64,000 nucleotides of DNA from JABDLO01 sp041749255 (GCA_041749255.1 JBGTBR010000087.1:1-64000); one strand, 5' to 3'; shown: positions 8,367 through 17,159, numbered from the stretch's first letter. Notes: a model not told the origin generated them from the sequence alone. Numbers and translations are program-made.

Positions 8367-9230
8367 ATGAAAATCGCAATCACTCTTTTTATTTTGTTTA
8401 TAACATCGGGAGTTTTCGCTCAACCTGGAATTCCGATATTTCTACAGGGAACGTGGAAAATGGAAAACAAAGAAATATATGAACATTGGGACGTTCTTAA
8501 CGACCATAGCATGCAGGGATTTTCCTATAAAATGAAAGACGGTCAGATGGTGGTTTCCGAATATTTGAAGGTGTATCAGAAGGAAGATGAAGTATTCTAT
8601 ACCGCTACTGTTCTCAATCAGAATAAGGGAAAGGGCATAGATTTTAAGTTGTCAAAAAAAGACAGTGTTTATACCTTTGAAAACCCGGATCACGACTTTC
8701 CCAAAAATATCGTTTATCATCGTCTCAACGATACAGAAATATATGTGCAGGTTTCGGATGGAAAGCAGCGTGGATTTGCATATAAAATGGAAAAACAAAC
8801 AATTCAACCCGTTGAAAGAGACAGCAGTATTTCCAATCCAAATTTTGACCCTGTATTGGCGGATCGATTTGGTGGGGACGATTACGGGATGAAGGGTTAT
8901 ATCCTGGTCATTCTCAAAACGGGACAAAACCAATCAGCTGACCCTTCATTGATCAGCAGTAGTTTCAAAGGGCATATGGCAAATATTAACAGATTAGTCG
9001 ATGAAGGAAAACTAATTATTGCAGGCCCAATAGGAAAAAATGATAATAGCTACCGGGGTATTTTTATACTCAACAATATCGCAACCCTGGAAGATGCATT
9101 GGAAATTTTGCAAACCGATCCCGCCATAAAAAATGGTTTACTGGACGTAGAGCTCTACAATTGGTATGGTTCGGCAGCTCTTCCTGCATACCTGGAAATG
9201 TCAGAAAAAATCTGGAAAGTGAATCCTTAG
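8367..9230 (+). CDS. Secreted protein with DUF6265-like and YCII-like domains
   Basis: 287 residues. A signal peptide ends near residue 19 (ITSGVFAQ). Residues about 25-150 resemble the DUF6265 lipocalin-like fold (LQGTWKMENKEIYEHW, then FENPDHDFPKNIVYHRL). Residues about 175-270 look like a YCII-related domain (GYILVILKTG, GHMANINRLVDEGKLIIAGPI, DPAIKNGLLDVELYNW). Both are small, non-enzymatic or poorly characterised folds, and the fusion occurs in other Bacteroidota as far as I recall. It probably sits in the periplasm. The function is unknown. Confidence 0.8.
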   Translation: MKIAITLFILFITSGVFAQPGIPIFLQGTWKMENKEIYEHWDVLNDHSMQGFSYKMKDGQMVVSEYLKVYQKEDEVFYTATVLNQNKGKGIDFKLSKKDSVYTFENPDHDFPKNIVYHRLNDTEIYVQVSDGKQRGFAYKMEKQTIQPVERDSSISNPNFDPVLADRFGGDDYGMKGYILVILKTGQNQSADPSLISSSFKGHMANINRLVDEGKLIIAGPIGKNDNSYRGIFILNNIATLEDALEILQTDPAIKNGLLDVELYNWYGSAALPAYLEMSEKIWKVNP

Positions 9231-9302
9231 TGAATTACTTCAATTTTATTTACGTGACAATGATTGAGGAGGCACCTATATATAATGGAATGCATGAAGC
9301 AC

Positions 9303-10400
9303 TTACATAAATCGGTTCAGGGTTTGCCAGTATTTGTCTTTGTAAATATCACAAAGTATTTCCAGGTTATCGGAATCCTGTTTGAGTACATGATGCATAA
9401 CTTTGGATGGAAGTCTGAAGTCACGGCAGGCAAAATATAATTCACGGGAACCATCGGCAGTCACTCTTCCCAGATTCAGATAACCATCAACGTCTTTCAA
9501 TTCGCTCATAATGTTGTCCTCTATCTTTTGGAGAGCCTCATAGGTTTCTTTATCGGGCATGCCATTGTTGTGTATACCTTCATATATAAACTCTATGGCA
9601 AGTATCCAGGGGTGGGAAGGTTTTCTGTCCCATTTTAATAGGTCGGAATTAAATATAGCCACCAGAGGAAATCCATTTTCAAGTTGTGCTTCCATACTCA
9701 AATATTGATCTGATTCGGTTTTGGATTTGACACCCTCGTATTTTTCAATGAATACTTTTTGTCTCCATAATATATAATCCTTTAGCTTCGAAATGGGTGT
9801 GAGGACTGTGTTTTCATTTTCCTTCTTTCCTGCTACATGGATCATGTCAATGGTTGTAGTTAAATGCAATTCACCCAAAAAAATTTCAAGAAATATAAAT
9901 ATGCCCTTTATGATGTTTTGCCGGTCTTCTGCCACAAAAGCAGGGTATACCACGCCTATATCGATCTGATCGGGAAATTCGGAGTGTTCATTGGACAAGA
10001 AAAACATATTATCCTGATTAAAAGTATACCCCTCCAAAGCAATGTTCACATCTTCAATAGAATGTGGCTGTTTTAATGCAGTGAATTTCCATCCCTTTAA
10101 TTCAGGAGCTGAAGCAATCAATTCTTCAGCGAAAACGATGTTTTTTACCTGATTGTCAGCTGTGATGATCAATTCGGTCGTATGGTCATCAGCCATACCT
10201 CCCAGTGCGAAGAGGCCGGGATGAATCATTTCAATTCTGGTCATAACATGCCTGAGAAAATTCTTTTCCACATTGTTGCGATCTTTGAGAACTGCATGGA
10301 ATGTTTTTTCATTGGCAACAAACCAACTCCAAAAATTATCATGAGTATAGACCTTTGAGTCTTCCTTCTTACTCCCAAACCATTTTTTAAAAATACTCAT
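9303..10400 (-). CDS. DUF695-domain-containing protein
   Basis: A 365-residue soluble protein without signal or membrane segments. The C-terminal third (about 265-350) has the DUF695 pattern: HPWILAIEFIYEGIHNNGMPDKETYEALQKIED, then GRVTADGSRELYFACRD. The N-terminal half (DNFWSWFVANEKTFHAVL, then IEMIHPGLFALGGMADD) resembles a second conserved region often found with it. No enzyme motif is visible. It faces the upstream gene convergently. The biochemical function is unknown. Confidence 0.75.
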   Translation of the reverse strand: MSIFKKWFGSKKEDSKVYTHDNFWSWFVANEKTFHAVLKDRNNVEKNFLRHVMTRIEMIHPGLFALGGMADDHTTELIITADNQVKNIVFAEELIASAPELKGWKFTALKQPHSIEDVNIALEGYTFNQDNMFFLSNEHSEFPDQIDIGVVYPAFVAEDRQNIIKGIFIFLEIFLGELHLTTTIDMIHVAGKKENENTVLTPISKLKDYILWRQKVFIEKYEGVKSKTESDQYLSMEAQLENGFPLVAIFNSDLLKWDRKPSHPWILAIEFIYEGIHNNGMPDKETYEALQKIEDNIMSELKDVDGYLNLGRVTADGSRELYFACRDFRLPSKVMHHVLKQDSDNLEILCDIYKDKYWQTLNRFM

Positions 10401-10676
10401 TGGGTTTATTTTTAGAAGATGTCATAATGGACAAAGGTTGGTCATTTTCAACTTGTTTATTACTTCATCTGGTTTTAATCTCTGGTAAAGAAAAGGAATT
10501 ATCCTGCGATTGGTGTAATGGGTAAACCTAAAAATTTCAAAATAAATTTTTAAAACATATCATTGTGTACTTTTTAATACTTGACTTATGGTTTTGAGGT
10601 ATTTGCGTTTATGGGATAAGGCTCTTGGTTTTTAATTGGATCCAGATCAATTTTATACAAGTTTAATATTCATATT

Positions 10677-10755
10677 AATGAATAGCCGTGGGCTTTAGCC
10701 CATGGACTAGAGAAAACATGAGATGTTCAAAGGCTTTAGCCTAATTCAATACAAA
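10677..10755 (+). repeat. Palindromic GGCTTTAGCC repeat, copy 1
   Basis: Contains AATAGCCGTGGGCTTTAGCC followed by CATGG; the CCGTGGGCTTTAGCCCATGG core is nearly self-complementary. A second short AGGCTTTAGCCT follows about 35 bases later. Confidence 0.65.
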
Positions 10756-10880
10756 GTGGTACGGGCATGATAACTATCGATGATCAAAGTGACAGTATTT
10801 GATTGAAGAATTAACCAATGACGAGATTACCAAGACTTATTGGAGACTGTTCAATTTTATGCACGTTCTCTTGAATCATT

Positions 10881-10950
10881 AAAATGAATAGCCGTGGGCT
10901 TTAGCCCATGGATTAGAGAACAGGTGAGATTTCAGGGCTTTAGCCCAATG
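10881..10950 (+). repeat. Palindromic GGCTTTAGCC repeat, copy 2
   Basis: Repeats copy 1 in the same orientation: the CCGTGGGCTTTAGCCCATGG core, a similar AGAGAACAGGTGAGAT spacer and a second GGGCTTTAGCCC. The two copies lie about 200 bases apart. It is close to the end of the S9 peptidase gene and may contribute to termination. Confidence 0.65.
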
Positions 10951-10971
10951 AGTAAGTGCCACCAATCATGA

Positions 10972-13074
10972 TTACTCCCCTATCAAATGCCTCTTCAGGA
11001 ACTCTGCTGTTGCTTCGTTGACTTTTACTAAATTCGAAAACTTCATCCAGTGGTGTGAATCATCGGGGATCATCAGATATTCATAGGCCATTTTTCTTTC
11101 ATCAAATCTTCGTATAATATCGGTGGTATGCTTTACCTGTACATTTCGGTCGTCATCGCCATGAATAAACAAAACGGGAGATGTCCAGGTGTCCAGGTAG
11201 GCCAGAGGTGAAGAATACCAGGCCATCTTTAAAGCCTCTTCGAAATCGGGAGCCTTTTCATATCCTTCGGGCATTTCCAGTCGACTTGACAATTCATGCA
11301 CTCCGTGAATATCGACGCCGACAGCAAAAAGGTCAGAATCTTTGCCCAAAGCCATGGCGGTGAGATATCCGCCGTAAGAGCCTCCGTAAATCCCAATCCT
11401 CGACCGATCAACCTGAGGGAGTGAAGCCAAAAATTCCCCTGCTGCTTTTACATCAAGGTATTCTTCTGCACCCTGCCAGTAGGTACGCGGAGGTTTGTGA
11501 AATTCATAACCATAACCGATGCCCAACCTGAAGTTGACCGCCAATACAACAAAACCCAATTCCGCCAGATATTGGTTAACAGCATAGGTGTTGGAGTAGT
11601 AATCGCCATAATGCCAGCCCAGCAACATTTGTCTTTGGGGGCCGCCATGAACAAAAACTACCGCGGGTTTTGTACCACTACCTCCTTCCTTTTCAAAAAG
11701 CTGACCATGTATTGTTAATCTGTCGGGAGACTGAAAGGTTACCTGTTTAGGCACCACAGTCTGGTTTACCGGAAAATCTGAAGGAATGAATTCTTCTCCC
11801 TTCCACAGGGTTTCACCGTTATCTTTATTCATGATAGCGGGTAAAAGTGGTTTGTGTGCAGTAGAAGAAAGAAATGCGATATGCTTATTGTCGGAGAGAA
11901 CGATTGGATTGGCCTCGATTCCATTACCGCTTGTCAATAGCGTCATGTTTCCATCGGCAACGCTAACCATACCGATGTGCCGGCGGTCAATGTCTTCTTT
12001 TTCAAGACCTGTATTGGCAGAAAAAACCAGAAATGAGTCATCCTTGCTTTTGTTTATGTGTTCTACCATGAATTGACCCCGGGTCAATTGCCTTGACTGA
12101 CCTTTGTTAAGATCCAAAGCGTAAATATGTGGCCATCCATCCTCGTACGATACGTAGGTTAATGTCTGGTCGCCGGCCCAGCGAAGATTGGTTCCACCAT
12201 GGGTGGTGGGTACAGAACCTCTGAGTGTTTCAGGGGCTTTCCAGTATTTTTTGCCTTCACCCGTCGCAGCATCAGCTACCCAGATTTCCCAGGGATTGTG
12301 CCTTTGCTGCAGTAAGGGTAGTGCTTCACCGGAACCACCCGGTCTTCTTATGAATGCGATCTTCGTTCCGTCGGATGACCATTTTGGGCTGCCATCCCTG
12401 TAAAAGGAAGGAGCCATGTAACGGATGGATTTATTTTGTATTTCGTAGATTCCTATGAAGGTGTGGGTGCTTCGGTTGACGGTAAAAAGTATGCTTCTTC
12501 CATCGGGAGACCATTCCAGGCTACTTATGCTTCCTTTGATTTCAAAGAGTTGTTCCGCTTTTACTTCCGGGAAAGGGAGGGTCCAGATTTGCCGGTTTTT
12601 TATAAAGGCAATAGTGAGATCATCCGGTGAAACAGTGGGATGGTCTCCTTCCGTCAACATCCGGGATTGGCTGCCGTCAAAGCTGGCTGTCCAAATTTCC
12701 ACTTTGGGGATCATGGGTTCACGAGATGGATTGATACCTGTATTCCGATCCCAGTTGCTTCCATGTTCGCCGCCCCTTACAAAGATCAGTGTATTTCCAC
12801 TGTTTGTAAATTGAAGGCTGCTGATCTCCTGACCGTCATCTTTATCGAAAGAAGTGATACGCCTGGGGCTTGCTTCCGGCCACTGCAACGTGTAAATGTT
12901 TCTTAATCCCTTTTCGTTCATAGCCCATGCAATGCGGTTGCCTGTGGGAGCGCTCACCATTTCTGAAGGATAAGGAAATGAGGTGATCTGTTCGACTGTA
13001 AATGCCTGGCTACCTATTTGGCAATATAAAAACAGGAGGAAGAAAGTCAGGATGAAATGCGGTATTTTTTTCAT
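10972..13074 (-). CDS. Secreted S9 family peptidase (prolyl oligopeptidase / acylaminoacyl type)
   Basis: A 700-residue exported serine peptidase that would cleave oligopeptides in the periplasm. A signal peptide covers about residues 1-24. Residues about 35-420 are WD40/TolB-like propeller repeats (SPDGRSILFTV, SSDGTKIAFIRR). The C-terminal alpha/beta hydrolase domain contains the nucleophile Ser566 in GGSYGG, the acid Asp in HGDDDRNV (about 640-642) and the His in DDSHHWM (674-675). All three catalytic positions are present, so it should be active. It is monocistronic. Confidence 0.93.
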   Translation of the reverse strand: MKKIPHFILTFFLLFLYCQIGSQAFTVEQITSFPYPSEMVSAPTGNRIAWAMNEKGLRNIYTLQWPEASPRRITSFDKDDGQEISSLQFTNSGNTLIFVRGGEHGSNWDRNTGINPSREPMIPKVEIWTASFDGSQSRMLTEGDHPTVSPDDLTIAFIKNRQIWTLPFPEVKAEQLFEIKGSISSLEWSPDGRSILFTVNRSTHTFIGIYEIQNKSIRYMAPSFYRDGSPKWSSDGTKIAFIRRPGGSGEALPLLQQRHNPWEIWVADAATGEGKKYWKAPETLRGSVPTTHGGTNLRWAGDQTLTYVSYEDGWPHIYALDLNKGQSRQLTRGQFMVEHINKSKDDSFLVFSANTGLEKEDIDRRHIGMVSVADGNMTLLTSGNGIEANPIVLSDNKHIAFLSSTAHKPLLPAIMNKDNGETLWKGEEFIPSDFPVNQTVVPKQVTFQSPDRLTIHGQLFEKEGGSGTKPAVVFVHGGPQRQMLLGWHYGDYYSNTYAVNQYLAELGFVVLAVNFRLGIGYGYEFHKPPRTYWQGAEEYLDVKAAGEFLASLPQVDRSRIGIYGGSYGGYLTAMALGKDSDLFAVGVDIHGVHELSSRLEMPEGYEKAPDFEEALKMAWYSSPLAYLDTWTSPVLFIHGDDDRNVQVKHTTDIIRRFDERKMAYEYLMIPDDSHHWMKFSNLVKVNEATAEFLKRHLIGE

Positions 13075-13173
13075 GGTGAGTAAAGTTGTTTTTAAGGATT
13101 ATGCAACCTTCAAATGTAATGAAAAGAATGGGATGGTGCAAGATAAGGGGCTTGAATGAATGATGGGGATGTT

Positions 13174-13302
13174 TTAAAATGGGGAAATTATCAGCACCTC
13201 ATCTTCACTTCTGGCAATGCTGCTACCCACAAAATGAGGATAGCCTTCATTTTCTGAAAGCTCAATAAATGACTGCTCTAATTTGGCTTCTGTGAATTTC
13301 AC
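13174..13302 (-). pseudogene. N-terminal stub of a type I restriction subunit HsdR
   Basis: A 42-codon reading frame starts with GTG overlapping the RhuM stop (GTGA). Its product begins VKFTEAKLEQSFIELSENEG and continues YPHFVGSSIARSEDEVLI. This matches the usual beginning of HsdR restriction subunits, which normally run to about 800-1,000 residues. The frame ends at a TAA after 42 codons and nothing of the nuclease or helicase follows, so it is a truncated remnant. RhuM genes are often found inside type I restriction loci, which supports the reading. Confidence 0.65.
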
Positions 13303-14315
13303 TTTTTCGGTTTCTTCAATTTTTTAATATCTGCCTCTAACTCCTTTAAACTGGCTTCTTTCTCAATGGCTTTTTGTTGTTTTTTGAATTTCTCATATTC
13401 TTCGGCCGATTTCTCTAAAGCCATTTTATGGGATATTTTACCTGCGTGGGTGAGCAACTCCCTGCCGTTCAATTGCAAAATGGAATCCAACCGCTCAATC
13501 CAATCTTTCATATACATTGGTGTTTGCTGCTGTGCCATTGTTTCAGCAAATGCCAAATATTGCTCCACCAACAAGCCCAAAAGTTTCATTTCATCCTCAT
13601 TCAAGTAATTTTTGGCAATGCTTACCTCTGTTTTTTTTATGGAAGCCACTTGTTTTTTGTCGTAAGATAGCATTCCCAATAATGGCAAACTGGCATCTAC
13701 TCGCCTGTACACCAATTCTGCTGCAGTTTGCTCGCTGATTGCCCAAAGCAATTTGTTCTGCACTATTTTGAAAAACTCAATCGTCTTTTCATCTTTTGGG
13801 TCATAGTCGATACTGGTGGCGTAGATGTCTTTGATTTTCTGATAGAAGAATTTCTCAGAAAGGCGTATCTCCCGAATACGTTCTTGCAGTTCGTTGAAAT
13901 AGTTCATTGAACTGCCCGACTTAAAGCGGTCATCATTGAGTGTAAACCCTTTGACAATATATTCCTTTAAACGCTGGGTTGCCCAAATACGGAATTGTGT
14001 ACCCTGCACCGACTTTACCCGATAGCCAACTGAAATGATAACATCCAAATTGTAGTGGTCAAGCTCACGTTCCACCTCCCGATTGCCTTCGGTTTGAACT
14101 GTCCGGAATTTCCGGACAGTTGAACTTTTCTCCAATTCGCCCTCACTGAAAATATTGCTGATATGCTCACTGATGGTGCGTTTGTCCTTACCAAACAATT
14201 GCCCCATTTGCGCCTGGGTGAGCCAAACGGTTTCTTCCTGCAAGCGTACATCTATTTTGATGTTGCCGTCCGGGTTTTGGTATATGAGGATGTCGCTGGT
14301 CATATAATTATTCAT
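13299..14315 (-). CDS. RhuM-family protein (restriction-island associated)
   Basis: 338 residues. The N-terminal region (about 10-150) has the RhuM pattern: VRLQEETVWLTQAQMGQLFGKDKRTISEHISNIF, a helix-turn-helix-like stretch, then YNLDVIISVGYRVKS and FRIWATQRLKEYIVKGF. The C-terminal region is helical and Lys/Glu-rich. RhuM was named as a putative Salmonella virulence protein, but its function is uncertain, and it is commonly linked to restriction-modification loci. Here it precedes a remnant of hsdR, which suggests that the rest of such a locus was lost. Confidence 0.85.
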   Translation of the reverse strand: MNNYMTSDILIYQNPDGNIKIDVRLQEETVWLTQAQMGQLFGKDKRTISEHISNIFSEGELEKSSTVRKFRTVQTEGNREVERELDHYNLDVIISVGYRVKSVQGTQFRIWATQRLKEYIVKGFTLNDDRFKSGSSMNYFNELQERIREIRLSEKFFYQKIKDIYATSIDYDPKDEKTIEFFKIVQNKLLWAISEQTAAELVYRRVDASLPLLGMLSYDKKQVASIKKTEVSIAKNYLNEDEMKLLGLLVEQYLAFAETMAQQQTPMYMKDWIERLDSILQLNGRELLTHAGKISHKMALEKSAEEYEKFKKQQKAIEKEASLKELEADIKKLKKPKK

Positions 14316-14370
14316 TAAAAAGGAAGGTCATCCTATATTAAAATTTCGATATTTTCTTGTTTTCTTTATC

Positions 14371-14460
14371 AGTATAAAAATAGCCATATTTTTGGAATTT
14401 TAAATCGGAAGATTGAAAAACTCAATATTGCAAATCCTTAACACCAAATGCGTTTTAAAG
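14371..14460 (+). repeat. Diverged direct repeat, left copy
   Basis: Contains TAAATCGGAAGATTGAAAAA, CTCAATATTGCAAA and AAATGCGTTTTAAAG. The same order of words recurs in diverged form at 17052-17140, in the same orientation, on the other side of the HicB-kinase-DUF2231-VIT block. Confidence 0.55.
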
Positions 14461-14572
14461 GCTTAAAATGACTCCTTCTGTCAAGTAAAATAAACAAAAT
14501 ACTTGACATTTCGATGCGGTTATTAGTCCTTTATCGTACTCCAAACCAGTTCGAAATAACTAATAAATACAT

Positions 14573-14580
14573 TACCTTTG
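14573..14580 (+). promoter_or_regulatory. Bacteroidota -7 motif upstream of hicB-like gene
   Basis: TACCTTTG matches TAnnTTTG and lies 28 bases before the ATG. A TTCG near 14551 is only a weak -33 match. Confidence 0.4.
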
Positions 14581-14608
14581 TTTTGAGAGGAATACGATGA
14601 AAAAATAG

Positions 14609-15001
14609 ATGAAAAAGCCAAAGATTGCAATAACAGTTACCAAAGAAGATACAGGGTATAGTGCTCACGCTTTGGTAAAGAATAATTTTATCGCTACCGA
14701 AGCTGAAGTCTTTGAAGAGCTTCAACAAATGACATTGGAGGCTATAAACCTTGCTTTTGAAGTAAAGGGTTTTATTTATACCATAGATGAAATTCAATTT
14801 GAATACGACCTTGCAAGTTTCTTTGACTTTTATAAAGTTATCAATGCAAAGGCACTTTCTGAAAGAATAGGAATGAATCAAAGCCTTTTGGCACAATACA
14901 TCAAAGGCATTAAAAGACCCTCTGCAACTCAAACCAAACATATTTTACAGGGAGTTCAGCAAATAGGTAGGGAACTTTCCGAGGTTCGTTTTTTGATTTA
15001 A
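14609..15001 (+). CDS. HicB-like antitoxin with C-terminal DNA-binding domain
   Basis: 130 residues. The N-terminal half is HicB-like (IAITVTKEDTGYSAHALV). The C-terminal part has a helix-turn-helix (LSERIGMNQSLLAQYIKGIKRPSATQTKHI). In HicAB systems HicB neutralises the HicA mRNA-cleaving toxin and represses the operon. No HicA gene (about 60 residues) is found on either side, so this is an orphan: a solitary regulator or the remains of a broken module. Its own -7 motif suggests that it is still expressed. Confidence 0.75.
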   Translation: MKKPKIAITVTKEDTGYSAHALVKNNFIATEAEVFEELQQMTLEAINLAFEVKGFIYTIDEIQFEYDLASFFDFYKVINAKALSERIGMNQSLLAQYIKGIKRPSATQTKHILQGVQQIGRELSEVRFLI

Positions 15002-15083
15002 ATAGTAAGGCTTAATCCAAAACACCTTCCGAAAAAATTCTTATACCTGGGATTTAATTGCTTGCTATTCTATTCAGGCAACT

Positions 15084-15107
15084 AAAATCACACTATAGTG
15101 TGATTTT
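15084..15107. terminator. Bidirectional terminator-like 24-base perfect palindrome
   Basis: Two 12-base arms starting AAAATCACACTA and its complement form a perfect palindrome that begins with four A and ends with four T. It lies between the convergent hicB-like and kinase-like genes, so it could end transcription from both sides. Confidence 0.6.
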
Positions 15108-15174
15108 GTTTATACTTTGGATGTTGAAAGCCGAAAATTCATGAAAATCTTATTTCAATGTGATTTCTCATTTT

Positions 15175-15723
15175 TCACGTTGATAATAACTCTATAAGTC
15201 GGCTACAAACCTCATCGATTTCAGTATGAGCAGTGTCGATAACTATATCAGAAGCTTTTTCCAATAATGGAAGTACGTTTTCATAACTATCTATTACTTC
15301 TGCTCTTTCTTCCGGGCTCTTGCCATAATTATTCGATGTCCTTTTATCTATTCTATCAAGCATTACGTCCAACTCTGCTTTCAACAGGACTACATAATCA
15401 AAATCTTTATAAAATTTTCCTTGATTTGAATAACAACCTGAAATAAATAAATGGGATTCCCTGTACTTATCCAACACTTGCTTTATTTTTTCTTCATTCC
15501 AAACCCTTTCTGTGATTCCATCATTATTTATTTCCTTTACATAGCCATAATCTGTATCGACTACGTTGTAACCTTGTTTTTCTAAATATTCCAATGCACT
15601 TGAAGTGCCTACTCCCGACAAGCCTGTAATAAATATTACTGCCAAAATTTTCCTTTTTTCAGCGTGTTGGGGACAAGTAGTAGAAAGGTAAGGAGTGAGA
15701 TTTCCCTTTTTACAACTCGTCAT
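15175..15723 (-). CDS. P-loop nucleoside/shikimate kinase-like ATPase
   Basis: 182 residues as called from the first ATG. The P-loop reads FITGLSGVGTSSALEYLEKQG, with GLSGVGTS in place of the usual GxxxxGKS/T; the Walker lysine is replaced by Thr. Further on are VVDTDYGYV and a lid-like segment with RIDKRTSNNYGKSPEER. The fold fits an AAA_18 or adenylate-kinase-like P-loop protein, with substrate unknown. A TTG at 15645, preceded by AAGGAAA, would give a shorter protein starting MAVIFITG and may be the true start. It follows the DUF2231 gene by 2 bases, so it is coupled to it. Confidence 0.75.
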   Translation of the reverse strand: MTSCKKGNLTPYLSTTCPQHAEKRKILAVIFITGLSGVGTSSALEYLEKQGYNVVDTDYGYVKEINNDGITERVWNEEKIKQVLDKYRESHLFISGCYSNQGKFYKDFDYVVLLKAELDVMLDRIDKRTSNNYGKSPEERAEVIDSYENVLPLLEKASDIVIDTAHTEIDEVCSRLIELLST

Positions 15724-15725
15724 TC

Positions 15726-16217
15726 TTAATCTTCTTCTTTTTCAATGTTATGATCGTCAAGCACAGGAACACTGTTTCCGTATCTTATCTCAGTATGTCG
15801 TATTTCACCACCTGTTGTTCCTGTCTGTTTTCCGACGAATAAGACTACCAAAGCAAATACTAACGTTACGATACTGAAAATTTTTGAGAAGGACTTTTGT
15901 TTGAAGCTTGCCCATAATCCCAAAAATGAAAGTCCACCTAAAATATAGGATAGAACAGCAAATGTTTCTGCCGATTCTTCGTGGGTTTCAATGTAGATTT
16001 CACTAACGCCACTAATCTTTTCAACAACATCTTCTGCTTCTTCTCCTGTGCACATTGCTGCAATTGCCGTCAATGCTCCTATTGCAAAAATCATATAAGC
16101 CGTTCGCTTAACGGCTTCTGATTTTGAAAATAATCCGGTAATCATAACGATTACTCCCACAAAAGGGAAAATGATTGGTAAATGCGTTACGACTAAATGC
16201 CAATGTACTTCGTTCAT
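15726..16217 (-). CDS. DUF2231-like membrane protein
   Basis: 163 residues with four hydrophobic segments. It begins MNEVHWHLVVTHLPIIFPFVGV, the H-x-x-x-x-H-x-P pattern of DUF2231 membrane proteins, and has a hydrophilic loop (GEEAEDVVEKI) between helices 2 and 3. The conserved histidines might bind haem or metal, but this is not established. It is middle gene of a minus-strand cluster: VIT-like transporter, this protein, kinase-like protein. The gap to the VIT gene is 19 bases and to the kinase gene 2 bases, so they probably form an operon. Confidence 0.75.
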   Translation of the reverse strand: MNEVHWHLVVTHLPIIFPFVGVIVMITGLFSKSEAVKRTAYMIFAIGALTAIAAMCTGEEAEDVVEKISGVSEIYIETHEESAETFAVLSYILGGLSFLGLWASFKQKSFSKIFSIVTLVFALVVLFVGKQTGTTGGEIRHTEIRYGNSVPVLDDHNIEKEED

Positions 16218-16236
16218 AGTTGTTATTTTTTAAAAA

Positions 16237-16944
16237 TTATACATTCACGCCAAAAATATACCCCACTAATGCTGATAGTCCCATTGCAATTGTACCCCAA
16301 ATGGTGATCCTTAAAATTGCTTTTTTTATGCTTGAACCACCAGTTTTTGCAGAAGTTGCCCCCAAAATTATCAGAAAAATTATTGTAAATCCATACAACC
16401 AATATTCTATTCCACTAATAGGTGCAAAAAGGACTGTTAATAGTGGCATAATTCCGCCAACTGTGAAAGCTGCTCCAGATGCTATGGCCGCCTGTATTGG
16501 GTTTGATTGACTAATTTCATTTATACCTAATTCATCTCTTATGTGTGTTCCTAAAGCATCTTCCCTGGTCAGTTCAATGGCTACTTGCATTGCAGTTTCC
16601 TTTTTCAATCCTCTCTTTTCATAGATTTGAGCTAATATATTCAACTCTTCCTCTGGCATTTCTTTGAGTTCTTGTTTTTCTCTTTCTATGTCTGCTTTTT
16701 CTGTATCTGTTTGTGAACTCACAGAAACATATTCACCAGCTGCCATAGATAAAGCACCTGCTACAAGTCCTGCTACTGTCGCCAATACAATTGGTTCTCT
16801 TGATGTGCTTGCAGCAGCAACACCTATTGCAAGACTTGATATAGATATTATACCATCATTAGCCCCTAAAACCGCTGCTCTTAGCCAATTGCTTCGGTGA
16901 ATGTAATGGTTGTCTAGGTAATTATCTATCGTTATGTTTTTCAA
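16237..16944 (-). CDS. VIT1/CCC1-family Fe2+/Mn2+ transporter
   Basis: A 235-residue member of the vacuolar iron transporter family, which moves ferrous iron or manganese across membranes. Typical motifs are present: WLRAAVLGANDGIISISSLAIGVAAA, then AGALSMAAGEYVSVSSQTDTEKADIE, the signature of helix 2 and the metal-binding cytosolic helix (E-rich, 80-110). Three C-terminal membrane segments follow. It is probably the first gene of an operon with the DUF2231 and kinase-like genes, which might hint at a shared role in metal or haem handling, but this is inference. Confidence 0.92.
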   Translation of the reverse strand: MKNITIDNYLDNHYIHRSNWLRAAVLGANDGIISISSLAIGVAAASTSREPIVLATVAGLVAGALSMAAGEYVSVSSQTDTEKADIEREKQELKEMPEEELNILAQIYEKRGLKKETAMQVAIELTREDALGTHIRDELGINEISQSNPIQAAIASGAAFTVGGIMPLLTVLFAPISGIEYWLYGFTIIFLIILGATSAKTGGSSIKKAILRITIWGTIAMGLSALVGYIFGVNV

Positions 16945-17051
16945 TTCTTTTCAGTCTGTAAGTTTAAATTACGCCTTCACACTCTGCAATACGGAGCGAA
17001 GCGGAGTTTTCCCAATATGTTGGGAAAAAACCTCACTTTTTCATTTTGTAC

Positions 17052-17140
17052 TCTAAAAATAGATATATTTTTTGATTTAAATCGGAAGGTTGGAAAATTC
17101 AATAGTGCAAAAACCTCTTCCAAGATATGCGATTTAAAGA
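17052..17140 (+). repeat. Diverged direct repeat, right copy
   Basis: Matches the repeat at 14371-14460: TTAAATCGGAAGGTTGGAAA, TTCAATAGTGCAAA, and GATATGCGATTTAAAGAGC. Both copies point the same way and bracket about 2.6 kb. Confidence 0.55.
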
Positions 17141-17159
17141 GCATCCACTTTGGGTTGGA

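Larger units (their letters stand above)
10401..10971. other. Intergenic region with two copies of a GGCTTTAGCC repeat
   Basis: No gene is seen between the DUF695 gene and the S9 peptidase gene. The stretch is AT-rich apart from the repeat copies at 10677-10755 and 10881-10950. Confidence 0.5.

Noticed and set aside
14461..14608. Search for a HicA toxin upstream of the HicB-like gene
   Set aside because: No frame of about 60 codons with the GSHKQ-type motif is present.
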